From the NCBI GenBank assembly GCA_903910385.1, contig CAIVZM010000071.1:1-53724 (forward strand): a stretch of DNA of 53,724 nucleotides. Reading direction: 5' to 3'. This DNA comes from an uncultured Armatimonadota bacterium. GTDB taxonomy: Bacteria > Armatimonadota > Armatimonadia > Armatimonadales > Armatimonadaceae. Every line of letters starts with the position of its first letter. Position 1 is the first letter of the stretch. Shown in pieces: positions 42,951-51,677 of this stretch. Under the pieces are notes generated by a model. The model searched no databases. It was given only the letters and a program-made list of their open reading frames with translations, and was not told where the DNA came from. The translations under genes were made by a program, and so were the position numbers.

Positions 42951-42983
42951 CCAACGCGATCCTCGCTTTCTCCTGCGTTCCTT

Positions 42984-44213
42984 TTATCCTTTCAATCGGG
43001 CGACAGCCTCGCTGATTCTTGTCACGCCTTTTTCAATGGCGTTCATCGAAGTGGCGTAGGATAGCCGAATAAAATGATCCGCCCCGAATCCGCTACCGGG
43101 GACGACGGCGACGCCCACTTCGGAAAGTAGATAATCGGCAACAGCGTCACTGGTAGAAAGAACCGTATCTCCATTACGTTTTCCCAGAAGCGCGGAGATA
43201 TTGGGGAAAACGTAAAACGCTCCCTGCGGCATCTGGCAGGTGATGCCGGGAATCGCATTAAGACCTGCGACAATCGTTTTACGCCTATTGTCGAATTCGC
43301 TCACCCATTCGTTCAGGAATTCCTGAGGGCCGGCGAGTGCGGCAAGCGCAGCATACTGTGCAATGCTGGTCGGGTTAGAAGTAACGGAATCCTGAAGGCG
43401 GCCCATCGCAGCGACAATAGGCGCGGGACCAGCAGCATAACCAATACGCCAACCGGTCATAGAGTACGTTTTCGAGACGCCGTTTACCGTAAGAGTGCGT
43501 TCGTAAATTTCTGGAGAAAGCGAAGCGATCGAAAGCGGTTGATTGCCATCATAAACGATCTTTTCATAGATCTCGTCGGAAATGACATAGAAGTTATGCT
43601 GAATCGCTAGTTCCGCCAGCGCCTTGATCGTTTCATGCGGCCACATACCGCCCGTCGGGTTGGACGGCGAATTCAACACGAACACTTTGGTGCGCGGCGT
43701 GATGGCAGCCTGAATTTGCTCGATGGTCGGGACAAAGCCGGTAGTATCGGACGTCTGGATAATGACTGGCATCGCGCCGGCTAATTTCGCCTGTTCCGGA
43801 TAGGAGACCCAGTAGGGCGCCGGAATGATCGCCTCATCGCCTTCCTCGCAGAGCGCCTGAAAGATATTGTACAGGGAGTGCTTACCGCCACAGGAAACGA
43901 TAATTTGATTCGCCGCATAGGTGAGGTGATTGTCCCTGGCGAACTTCTCCGCGATGGCGCTTTTCAACGCCGGAATTCCCGCCGAAGGCGTATATTTGGT
44001 AAATCCTCGGGCGAGGGCGTCGATTGCGGCATCTTTGATGTGTTGCGGCGTATCGAAGTCCGGTTCGCCCGCCCCGAAAGCGACAATATCCTTACCATCA
44101 GCCTTTAGAGCGTTGGCTTTAGCGGTAATAGCCAGCGTGGGAGAGGGAGCGCAGTTCTGAGCGCGGCGCGAGATCGGCGTCGTGGCGGAAGCAATCGTAC
44201 TCATGGTCTTCAT
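42984..44213 (-). CDS. Aspartate aminotransferase (class I, PLP-dependent)
   Basis: A 409-residue fold-type I aminotransferase, cytosolic, which moves amino groups between aspartate and 2-oxoglutarate. The PLP lysine is Lys248 in NGVSKTYSMTGWRIGY; Asn185 in NSPSNPTGG, Asp213 and Tyr216 in ISDEIYEKI hold the cofactor. The early FGAGEPDFDTP is characteristic of AspB-type enzymes. Starts at 44213 and 44204 are both possible and the longer frame to 44264 is not conserved. No good ribosome binding site is seen. It precedes rnc. Confidence 0.94.
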   Translation of the reverse strand: MKTMSTIASATTPISRRAQNCAPSPTLAITAKANALKADGKDIVAFGAGEPDFDTPQHIKDAAIDALARGFTKYTPSAGIPALKSAIAEKFARDNHLTYAANQIIVSCGGKHSLYNIFQALCEEGDEAIIPAPYWVSYPEQAKLAGAMPVIIQTSDTTGFVPTIEQIQAAITPRTKVFVLNSPSNPTGGMWPHETIKALAELAIQHNFYVISDEIYEKIVYDGNQPLSIASLSPEIYERTLTVNGVSKTYSMTGWRIGYAAGPAPIVAAMGRLQDSVTSNPTSIAQYAALAALAGPQEFLNEWVSEFDNRRKTIVAGLNAIPGITCQMPQGAFYVFPNISALLGKRNGDTVLSTSDAVADYLLSEVGVAVVPGSGFGADHFIRLSYATSMNAIEKGVTRISEAVARLKG

Positions 44214-44275
44214 AGTATAACGCGGCGGAGTGACGGAGGCAAACCGTATGTTCTGGTTTTTCATTTGAAACCAAA

Positions 44276-44321
44276 GTAAAAGGGATTTTTTCGGAAATGT
44301 AAAAGGGATTTTTTCGGAAAT
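44276..44321 (+). repeat. Two exact tandem copies of a 23-base unit
   Basis: GTAAAAGGGATTTTTTCGGAAAT is split here as GTAAAAGGGATT then TTTTCGGAAAT; it occurs at 44276-44298 and again at 44299-44321 with no spacer. It lies upstream of the aminotransferase and at the edge of a very AT-rich gap. Confidence 0.92.
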
Positions 44322-44633
44322 TTACGACTTTTCTTTAAATGCCTTCTTTTTTAACCTGTAATTCAAGACGTAGATATTTTGAAGGTCAAGAATTAAAAGC
44401 AAGTAAATAAGAAAATCCATGTCAATTTTTGTTTTTTGTTACTGTTGCAGAATGAAAAAGTCTTAAATGGAACAAAAATATACATAGGATAATAATAAAT
44501 GTGATATTTAATTTGTAAACATCTGTATTTGCAAAAATAAATGTTGAAAAGTAGTAGTTCTATTGTATAATTTGTTTGTTGCAGTTGGCCCCTGTAACAA
44601 ATAAAAAAATCAATACGAGAGAGGTGCACAGTA
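44322..44633 (+). other. AT-rich gap before the secreted protein gene
   Basis: About 310 bases of roughly 27% GC, far below the rest of the window, with no convincing gene. It holds the promoter of the gene at 44634 (44544-44571) and a GAGAGGTG ribosome binding site near 44619. It may be a long regulatory region or a residue of transferred DNA. Confidence 0.7.
44544..44571 (+). promoter_or_regulatory. Promoter of the fibronectin-III protein gene
   Basis: TTGAAA (44544-44549) and a perfect TATAAT (44566-44571) with 16 bases between; the start codon is at 44634, giving a leader of about 55 bases. Confidence 0.75.
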
Positions 44634-46703
44634 ATGGCAACTCTATGCTCATGTCCCGCCGTGAGTATGCGTCCGGCCTTGCTAGGTCTCGACGCCGTTC
44701 GTACATCCGTGCGAATGATGATTGCTCCTATCGCTATTCTGGTAGCGATAGCTCCTGTTAATGCTCAGGATAGTCCAATTATCGTGCAGGAAAAACCTAT
44801 CGTCAATCTGACGTTAGTCAACGCTATTGCGCCTGCCACACCTGCTAATGTGAAAACTTTCCCGGACGACCGCGTCTGCACGGTTTACTGGAACAGTTGG
44901 CCCCAACCGAATAATGGGCGAGCGACAGGCTATGAACTTCAATGGGGACCTGTCGATCAAGACTATGGAACGGTGATCAACGCCGCAAATCCGGTCTATC
45001 AAGCGCAACCTCTGGAACCCGGCGTCCAATATCGTATGCGCATTCGCGCTAAGGATGGCTTCGGAAGAGTTTCTGGTTGGACAACTGATACCTTCTTTAC
45101 CATGGACGACACCCGCGTCCAGACTGCAAAAGCGCAATGCCTCGCCACTCCCGGTGGTATCTTTGACGATTTCAATCGCCCGCAGGGGCCATTAGACACT
45201 CCGCTCTGGAACTGTGCCGTCACCCGTTATATCGACGAAACGACGGCGATGTTCTCTCTGAACGATCAGTACCATGTCCATATTCAGGCTCGAAGTAAGC
45301 CCGGCCTTATCGCACAGGCATATACCCGCCCTCGCGCACTGCTCGATCTTTCGGATGGCGGAACCAGAACGATTTACATCGATTCTGATCTTGATCCCAA
45401 CCCTCGCGGTTCCTGGTACATAGATCTTGTGCCCGAATCCGCGCAATCTCAGGACATCGCCAATCGGCAAGACCTGGAAACAACTACGTCCAGCGATGAA
45501 GGCGCTTTCGTGCGTATCCGTCAGCGAGAGCGTTCGCTGATGTTTCAGAACGGAAACGCTCAGGGAGGCTCCGATACGACAAAGAGCTTCGACCTGACCT
45601 ATAGCGGGTTGTGGGCTGCGCCTAATATCCGTGTTCCTTGGAGGTTTTTGGTCAGTAAGACAAAGATCGAGGGGCAATTCCTCAACCTGTCCGGTCAGTG
45701 GGTCGTCGCTGGTTCCCTGCCGCTCAACCTGCAAGAGAACCAGTATCGGGTGCTCAACTTTACCCAATACTATAACATCGCCAAGGACGGATTCCCCTAC
45801 GGTTGGCTCTGGCACTGGGACAACTTCGGGTTCGATGCCCCAGCAGGCAGTAGCCCGAACCCGCTGATCTACAGCTATACGACAGACCGACACAATGGTC
45901 GTGAATATGGTAAGGGGTTTGTCATCAAAATCCCGGATGCCGTGGGCAAGTGGAAGTATCGGTTGTTCTACACGATCCAGAAGTCTTCCTATAACGCTTC
46001 CAATTTCCGTCCCGGTCCCAAAAATACGGTGACGGTAAATGGAAAGACCTTCCCGGTAACTGTACCCAATGATGAACAACGTAGTGCAGTTCTTGACCTT
46101 CCCCCCGGAGTTATCGTGACTGGTCCGGGAACAAAGAATACGATCTCTTTCTTCTTGGACACGACCTATGACCCGACTCAAACGGGTGCATTGAACGTTC
46201 ATATAGAGGCTGAAAGAAACGTCGATTTCAATATTACCCCGTCTCGTTCCACGCACTGCGCCATCTGGGGATGTGATCCAAATGCAGGGCCGAAATTGAA
46301 CGTGATCGGTCCGGATTTGACGCTCGATAACGTGGGAACCACCCCCATGTGGCTGTATTTCCAATACACTGATGCGACTATTCCTGCGAGCGGGAAAATG
46401 ACGTGTCAGGTAAGTATGGCGCAGCTTGCGGCGTTGGTTACCAACGGTAAAGCGGTCGGAGCGGCAAAACTCCAGTTCTTGATTGACGGAGTGGTGTTAT
46501 TCGAAACCGCGTTCCCGGATGATAGTCGACCCATCGCCGGATCGTATAGCTTCACGCTGGACACGACAAAGCTGACAAATGGCATTCACTCGCTCTATCC
46601 CAGAGCGGTAATGGCGGATGGCACTCTTTCGTTCCCGCGATATGGCGAGACTACCCCGCAATTGGGCGTCCCCAAAGACGTGAAGATTGATGTTCTGAAC
46701 TGA
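44634..46703 (+). CDS. Large secreted protein with fibronectin type III domain
   Basis: A 689-residue exported protein. The signal segment runs to about residue 44 (RMMIAPIAILVAIAPVNA-Q). A fibronectin type III domain covers about 65-155 (opening PATPANVKTF and ending VSGWTTDTFFT). From 165-420 lies a beta-rich region with DDFNRPQGPLDTPLW, similar to the start of concanavalin A-like lectin modules, and the C-terminal part (about 530-689) looks Ig-like (LDTTKLTNGIHSLYPRAV). Probable surface or matrix protein; binding partner unknown. It has its own strong promoter and a long hairpin downstream, so it is likely monocistronic. Confidence 0.85.
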   Translation: MATLCSCPAVSMRPALLGLDAVRTSVRMMIAPIAILVAIAPVNAQDSPIIVQEKPIVNLTLVNAIAPATPANVKTFPDDRVCTVYWNSWPQPNNGRATGYELQWGPVDQDYGTVINAANPVYQAQPLEPGVQYRMRIRAKDGFGRVSGWTTDTFFTMDDTRVQTAKAQCLATPGGIFDDFNRPQGPLDTPLWNCAVTRYIDETTAMFSLNDQYHVHIQARSKPGLIAQAYTRPRALLDLSDGGTRTIYIDSDLDPNPRGSWYIDLVPESAQSQDIANRQDLETTTSSDEGAFVRIRQRERSLMFQNGNAQGGSDTTKSFDLTYSGLWAAPNIRVPWRFLVSKTKIEGQFLNLSGQWVVAGSLPLNLQENQYRVLNFTQYYNIAKDGFPYGWLWHWDNFGFDAPAGSSPNPLIYSYTTDRHNGREYGKGFVIKIPDAVGKWKYRLFYTIQKSSYNASNFRPGPKNTVTVNGKTFPVTVPNDEQRSAVLDLPPGVIVTGPGTKNTISFFLDTTYDPTQTGALNVHIEAERNVDFNITPSRSTHCAIWGCDPNAGPKLNVIGPDLTLDNVGTTPMWLYFQYTDATIPASGKMTCQVSMAQLAALVTNGKAVGAAKLQFLIDGVVLFETAFPDDSRPIAGSYSFTLDTTKLTNGIHSLYPRAVMADGTLSFPRYGETTPQLGVPKDVKIDVLN

Positions 46704-46761
46704 TTGTTGAGAAGGACTCAGCGCTTACACGATCAGTCATACTCCAGCGCTGACTTTGTTG

Positions 46762-46828
46762 AATAACGCCGACGGTCTTTTGAATTGGATAATGGCCAAT
46801 TCTGAATCAAAAGACTGTCGGCGTTATT
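46762..46828 (+). terminator. Long inverted repeat after the secreted protein gene
   Basis: A 22-bp stem (46762-46783 with 46807-46828, one G-U pair) with AACGCCGAC and GTCGGCGTT at its base, and an inner ATTGG...CCAAT stem in the loop. The lower arm is followed by TTCG rather than a run of T, though TTATTT closes the arm itself. It is the likely end of the 44634 transcript. Confidence 0.75.
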
Positions 46829-46893
46829 TCGTTAGCCCTTTCGGCTCAGGCAATGTTCATATTGTAAATTTTTGCGGTACACTTCCGTTAGTG

Positions 46894-47787
46894 ATGATAA
46901 AGTTAGTTTCTTACGCCCCCGCATCCGTCAAAGCCGTGTTTTTGATTGCCTTATTTTTGGTAATCATAAGCGCATCTACCTTGGTAGGGGGATGTGGTAA
47001 TGGCGGCGCTACATCGCCTGCGTCCACGCCTTCTGCTTCTCCTTCCGCTGTCGCTTCTTCGGCGCCCGCCCCAACCCCATCGGTGGAAGAGATTCCTTCT
47101 TACAATATGAGCGTCGTCTCTTCTTTCCCGCATGACCGGAACGCTTTCACTCAGGGATTGGTGGTTGAAGGCAATAATTTTATCGAGAGTACTGGACTGA
47201 ATGGACGTTCGAGCCTGCGCCGCGTTGAAATCCGGACAGGTAAAGTCTTGAAGAAGGTGGATATTTCCAATGAGTTTTTCGCTGAGGGTCTGACGACATT
47301 TCAGGGGAAAATCTATCAACTGACCTGGAAAAACCAGAAGGGCTTCATCTACGATCAGAAATCGTTCGATAAAATTGGGACATTCGCGTATGAAGGCGAA
47401 GGCTGGGGCTTAACCCACGACGATAAAAATCTTATCCTCAGCGATGGAACCAACAAAATCCGCTTCCTCGATCCGGCAACCTTTAAAGTGGCGCGCACCA
47501 TCGAAGTTATGAATCAGGGCTTGCCGGAAACCAATCTGAACGAACTGGAATACGTTCGCGGAGAAATTTACGCCAATATCTGGCAGACCGACTTTATCGC
47601 TCGTATCGATCCCAAAACGGGAAAAATGCTCGGTCTAATTGATTGTAACGGCTTGCTTCCGCCTCAGGAACGTGAGGCGGGAACGGACGTTCTCAACGGA
47701 ATCGCCTATGATGCCGTCGCCAATCGTCTGTTCGTCACGGGCAAAAATTGGCCGCACGTCTATGAGATTGCCTTAAAGAAGCTTTAG
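46894..47787 (+). CDS. Glutaminyl-peptide cyclotransferase, lipoprotein
   Basis: A 297-residue enzyme of the plant/bacterial glutamine cyclotransferase family, which turns N-terminal glutamine into pyroglutamate. A lipobox LVGGC (Cys34) indicates a lipoprotein, followed by a Ser/Ala/Pro linker (39-65) and a five-bladed propeller: FTQGLVVEGNNFIESTG, YEGEGWGLTHDD, LNELEYVRGEIYANIW, VLNGIAYD and FVTGKNWPHVYEI are family blocks. A frame open to 46756 overlaps the terminator upstream and was not used. Acting outside the cytoplasm, it would protect exported proteins from aminopeptidases. Confidence 0.92.
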   Translation: MIKLVSYAPASVKAVFLIALFLVIISASTLVGGCGNGGATSPASTPSASPSAVASSAPAPTPSVEEIPSYNMSVVSSFPHDRNAFTQGLVVEGNNFIESTGLNGRSSLRRVEIRTGKVLKKVDISNEFFAEGLTTFQGKIYQLTWKNQKGFIYDQKSFDKIGTFAYEGEGWGLTHDDKNLILSDGTNKIRFLDPATFKVARTIEVMNQGLPETNLNELEYVRGEIYANIWQTDFIARIDPKTGKMLGLIDCNGLLPPQEREAGTDVLNGIAYDAVANRLFVTGKNWPHVYEIALKKL

Positions 47788-47830
47788 ATGTTTCGCCTAT
47801 CCTCCGGATTCGCCTTTGTGAAAGCATGTC

Positions 47831-48586
47831 GTGAATCTCAATATAATCCATACTAATGACTTCCATGGTTGCTTGACGGAAACTGGCATGGATCAGATTC
47901 GTGACAGGTTAGCCAAACTCAACGGGCGGCCCTACCTCTTGCTGGATGCTGGTGATGCGGTAAAGGCGGGAAATATTGGCGTCAGTCCGTTCGGGGAACC
48001 TATTCTGAGGCGCATGAGCGATCTCGGTTACCACGCCATGACGATGGGGAACCGGGAGTTTCATGTCTGGCGATCCGCTCTGGCGACCAAGATTGCACAG
48101 GCGCGATTTCCGGTCCTTTCCGCGAACGTTCACGCTCGTGAGTCTACGGCGACGACCCTGCCCGTACAACCATATGTAAAGATTGTCCTGGGAGACTTGC
48201 GAATTACCGTATTTGGTTTGACTGTCCCGATGGTCACGGCAAGAATGAAAGTTGCTCCGCTTTCCGCCTTTCTGTTCGATGACCCGATTGCTACGGCGCG
48301 TCGCTTGATCACGGAGTTACGCGGGGATGCTGATGTTCTTATTGCATTGACACATATCGGTCTGTCGCAGGACAGGAAGCTTGCGGAAGCGGTTGAGGGA
48401 ATCGACCTTATCATAGGCGGGCACTCACATAACGCTCTGAGCGCACCGGTATATATGAATCGCATTCCGATCGTTCAGACGGGGAGCCATGCGAATCTTT
48501 ATGGTGAGGTGGTTCTCAAAATTGAAAATGGGAATGTTAGTCTAGAAAGCGCGGCGTTGTGCGCCTTGCAGGGAACGGTAAAATAG
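47831..48586 (+). CDS. Metallophosphatase, 5'-nucleotidase-like
   Basis: A 251-residue calcineurin-fold protein resembling the N-terminal domain of UshA. Metal-binding positions are His7 and Asp10/His12 in HTNDFHG, Asp42 in LDAGDAV, and the His residues of LTHIG and IIGGHSHN. The usual catalytic motif GNHEFD reads GNREFH (73-78): the His that assists leaving-group protonation is Arg. There is no signal peptide and no C-terminal nucleotide-binding domain, unlike UshA, so it is a shortened cytosolic form. The start is a GTG. It stands just before a methyltransferase gene by 6 bases, likely cotranscribed. Confidence 0.85.
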   Translation: MNLNIIHTNDFHGCLTETGMDQIRDRLAKLNGRPYLLLDAGDAVKAGNIGVSPFGEPILRRMSDLGYHAMTMGNREFHVWRSALATKIAQARFPVLSANVHARESTATTLPVQPYVKIVLGDLRITVFGLTVPMVTARMKVAPLSAFLFDDPIATARRLITELRGDADVLIALTHIGLSQDRKLAEAVEGIDLIIGGHSHNALSAPVYMNRIPIVQTGSHANLYGEVVLKIENGNVSLESAALCALQGTVK

Positions 48587-48592
48587 CGACGC

Positions 48593-49585
48593 ATGAGCGT
48601 AAGTAATCCAGCAGTCAGCAGACAGACGGTGACAAATCAAGCGATGGCAGTGACCGGAACTGCCTGCGCCGTCTGTGGCGCGACCGCTGCGCGAATCTGG
48701 CGTGTCGCTCCGGACTATCTTCTGGGCGGCGATCAAACTTTCCGGGCGTTGCGTTGTCTTTCCTGCGGATTAGCGCGACTACAGCCACGACCATCCGCCG
48801 AGGATATGGGGAAGTACTATGCGGTTGGCGCGTATGCCCGAGCGGAAGGCGACAGTGAATCAAGCGGTCTGGCGGCGAGATTAAACCGGACTTTTCAGGA
48901 ACAGGCTTCTCGCGCTGCGCGAGCGTCCCTACGGAATGAAGGGCGTTTGCTGGATATAGGTTGTGGCGATGGGCGGTTCCTCGCGGCAATGGCGGCACAT
49001 GGCTGGCAAGTCGAAGGAATCGAGATGGACGGCGTTGCGGCGGTTCTGGCGCGAAAACGAACCGGGGCGTCCGTCTATAACAAATCGGTCGAAGACCTGA
49101 ATTTTCCCGAAGAATCGTTCGATATGGTTTCCCTGTTGCACGTTCTGGAGCATGTCTCGGATCCTCGCAAGGTGATAGCGGAAGCGTTTCAGTTGCTCCG
49201 CCCGGGCGGAACATTATTTCTGGCGCTTCCGAACGCGGGAAGCCCGGAAGCCGCTCTCTTCGGTAATCTCTGGTACGCTCTGGATCTGCCTCGTCATTTC
49301 TGGGGATTCACTCCGTCGACATTGAGAAGATTGGTAAAAGAGTGTGGATTCCACGAAGTGAAAATCCGGCATTTCCCCCTGTTTTACCTGTTTCAGAACG
49401 TTCGGAACGTTATCCGGCGTCTCGCCGGTAAAAAGACGGCGCCTGCAAATGTCGCTACAGACCGGGTGGAAGGGAGCGGAATGCGGACTCTGGCGTTCTA
49501 CGCCCTGCTCACTGTTTCGAAAATGCTTGGCGTTCTCTTTCCCGGCGAAGTCATGGAACTGACTGCACAAAAACCGATGCGCTGA
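48593..49585 (+). CDS. Class I SAM-dependent methyltransferase with zinc ribbon
   Basis: A 330-residue protein. N-terminal zinc ribbon: CAVCGAT (21-27 region) and CLSCGLARLQP. The SAM-binding motif I is LLDIGCGDGRFL (about 118-129), followed by VEGIEMD and the SLLHVLEHVSDP helix. This arrangement is common in methyltransferases of polysaccharide and nucleotide-sugar clusters. It is 6 bases after the metallophosphatase and 5 bases before a GT-C membrane protein, making a three- or four-gene unit probably concerned with glycan assembly. Substrate unknown. Confidence 0.9.
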   Translation: MSVSNPAVSRQTVTNQAMAVTGTACAVCGATAARIWRVAPDYLLGGDQTFRALRCLSCGLARLQPRPSAEDMGKYYAVGAYARAEGDSESSGLAARLNRTFQEQASRAARASLRNEGRLLDIGCGDGRFLAAMAAHGWQVEGIEMDGVAAVLARKRTGASVYNKSVEDLNFPEESFDMVSLLHVLEHVSDPRKVIAEAFQLLRPGGTLFLALPNAGSPEAALFGNLWYALDLPRHFWGFTPSTLRRLVKECGFHEVKIRHFPLFYLFQNVRNVIRRLAGKKTAPANVATDRVEGSGMRTLAFYALLTVSKMLGVLFPGEVMELTAQKPMR

Positions 49586-49590
49586 ACTTC

Positions 49591-51603
49591 ATGAAAGAAA
49601 CGCTTTTCGCTCTTGCGCTCTTACTTCCCGTAGTGGGACTCTGCACGTTGATCGGGGCAGGTCTGATCCGCCTCGTTGGTCGGCAAGCGCTCGCCGACCA
49701 ACGAGGCGAAGGGATCATCTTCGCGCTTTCCCTGGGGATGGGAGTTACGGGAAATATCATTCTGGCGTGCGGGCTACTGGGACTATTTTCTCCCCTTTTG
49801 TTCCGGGGGGGGATCGTTCTGGGCGTTCTCAGCGTCGTGTTTCTTCTCTACCGAGGGAAGGCGTTTTTCGGAGGAAGCGCGGCGGGGTCGGAATTGTACG
49901 GGAAAAGGCTTGCCCGAATTTCAGGTATCTTTTTTAGCTTGATCGCCGTATTTACCGCAATCGCTGCGCTTGCTCCGCCCGTAGGGTTGGAGTGGGATGC
50001 GCTGAGTTACCATCTGGCGAATCAGAAAACCTGGTTACAGGCAGGAAGAATTTACTATTTGCCGTGGGATCATCATTCCAATTTTCCGATGACGTTCCAG
50101 ATGATCTATCTGTGGATGCTCGGACTGGGAAGTATCGGGGCGGCAAAGCTGATTCACTGGCTCTGTGGCGTTCTTCTGGTGGCTTCCGTGTATACGTTCG
50201 GACGTCGCTATTCGGGAAAATCAGTGGGTATTGTGGCTGCCGCTCTGGTTGCCGCATCGCCGATTGTGTTGTGGGAAGCCACAGTGGCTTATATCGATCT
50301 GGCGTCCGCGCTTTTTACTTTTCTCTCGTTCTATGCCTTCTGGAACGGAAGACAAAGCGTTTCGGAAGTAACCGAAAGAGATTCGGAAGTAACCGAAAGA
50401 GATTCGGAAGTAACCGAAAGAGATTCGGAGAAGGTCGTGAACGGGACTGCCTGGTGTATCCTGTCCGCAATTCTCATGGGCTTCGCTCTGGGCTCCAAAT
50501 ACACGGTTCTCGGATTCTGGGGCATGGGACTGCTGGGGGCGCTGTACGGACGGTGGCGTGCGACCAACTCCCCTTCCGCCGCGATTCGTGCGGCGGTTCT
50601 GTGGGGAGGGATCAGTCTTCTGGTCGCTGCCCCGTGGTATCTCAAAACGATGATCTATACCGGTAACCCGGTATATCCCTTCGCTTATTCCCTGTTCGGC
50701 GGTAAATACTGGTCTGCGGAGAATGCGGCGCTTTACGCCGGAGAGCAGGCGAAATTCGGGGTTGGCAAAGATATGGCGAGTCTTCTGTTGTCACCCTGGC
50801 AGGTGACGAACGAACCGCTGTACCTGACCCCGCAAAAGCCTTTCATTTACACGGAGTACATTTTCTACGGGTTCGGACTCTCCCCGGCGTTTCTTGCCTT
50901 GCTCCTGATATTACCGATTGCGGGAGGGCGGTTGACGTCTGTCAGCCGCGCCTGCCTGCTGTTTGGCGTCGGTGTTTTCGCCTTCTGGTTCTTTCTGATG
51001 CAGCAGACCCGCTATCTGATTCCCGCGTTGCCTTTTTTCGCTATCGTCATGGCGGAAATGGTCGTTACATCGTGGGAAAGCGGGCGTATCTCCCGGTGGT
51101 TCATTGCGGGCATGGTAGCGATTTCCAGCCTGTGGGGACTGTATATCGCGGGAGGCATGGCTTTCTGGGGCGTTAACGGGCCGCTACTGGGACTGCGGCC
51201 GGTCGCACCGGTCGTTTTTGGGGCGATTTCACCGCAGGAGTATATCGAACGGCGTTTACCCGGAGTCGGAGGCGCCTCGTTCTGGATCAATGCGAATACC
51301 GCTCCCACGGTCAAGGTCGCTTTGTTCGATGAAACGCGCGGCTTTTATCTGGATCGTGATTATCTGTGGGCGCAGCCCAACCATGCGGCGGGTTTGATTC
51401 CCTGGGATTCCTATGCCAGCGTCGATGACTGGCTCAATGACTTCCGCAAAAAAGGCTATACGACGCTGTTGCTGGGGCAACGTGATCCCGCCGCGCCGGA
51501 CGATGGGCAAAAGTGGCGAACACTATTTAAAGAGGCGGAATCGTCCGGCAAGATAACTCTTGCGTTCGAACAGGCGGGGACAAGGGTATATTTAATACCG
51601 TAG
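49591..51603 (+). CDS. GT-C-type polytopic membrane protein with in-frame repeats
   Basis: A 670-residue integral membrane protein with about eleven hydrophobic segments. After the first helices lies the acidic loop VGLEWDALSYHLA, the position of the catalytic acidic residues in GT-C lipid-linked sugar transferases (ArnT, PMT, AglB type), followed by WDHHSNFPMTFQM. A hydrophilic loop at residues 257-278 is made of three copies of SEVTERD. The C-terminal 100 residues form a soluble domain (INANTAPTVKVALFDETRG). It probably moves a sugar from a polyprenyl-phosphate donor; acceptor unknown. The fifth base after the methyltransferase stop starts this gene. Confidence 0.85.
   Translation: MKETLFALALLLPVVGLCTLIGAGLIRLVGRQALADQRGEGIIFALSLGMGVTGNIILACGLLGLFSPLLFRGGIVLGVLSVVFLLYRGKAFFGGSAAGSELYGKRLARISGIFFSLIAVFTAIAALAPPVGLEWDALSYHLANQKTWLQAGRIYYLPWDHHSNFPMTFQMIYLWMLGLGSIGAAKLIHWLCGVLLVASVYTFGRRYSGKSVGIVAAALVAASPIVLWEATVAYIDLASALFTFLSFYAFWNGRQSVSEVTERDSEVTERDSEVTERDSEKVVNGTAWCILSAILMGFALGSKYTVLGFWGMGLLGALYGRWRATNSPSAAIRAAVLWGGISLLVAAPWYLKTMIYTGNPVYPFAYSLFGGKYWSAENAALYAGEQAKFGVGKDMASLLLSPWQVTNEPLYLTPQKPFIYTEYIFYGFGLSPAFLALLLILPIAGGRLTSVSRACLLFGVGVFAFWFFLMQQTRYLIPALPFFAIVMAEMVVTSWESGRISRWFIAGMVAISSLWGLYIAGGMAFWGVNGPLLGLRPVAPVVFGAISPQEYIERRLPGVGGASFWINANTAPTVKVALFDETRGFYLDRDYLWAQPNHAAGLIPWDSYASVDDWLNDFRKKGYTTLLLGQRDPAAPDDGQKWRTLFKEAESSGKITLAFEQAGTRVYLIP
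50361..50423 (+). repeat. Three tandem 21-base units inside the GT-C gene
   Basis: TTCGGAAGTAACCGAAAGAGA, here split as TTCGGAAGTAA and CCGAAAGAGA, occurs three times at 50361-50381, 50382-50402 and 50403-50423. Each unit carries TTCGG...CCGAA, an imperfect palindrome, and codes SEVTERD in frame. Copy number changes would keep the reading frame. Confidence 0.9.
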
Positions 51604-51677
51604 AGCGTCTTGCCCATGTTCGCCTGAGCCTGCGAAGGACATCAGCGAATTAGTTTGCCCGCTTATTGAATTTCATC

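Noticed and set aside
45192-46364. 390-codon open frame antisense to the secreted protein
   Set aside because: It is entirely inside the sense gene, has no ribosome binding site or family features, and its composition mirrors the sense coding strand.
50361-50423. CRISPR array
   Set aside because: The 21-base units abut without spacers and are in frame within a coding gene.
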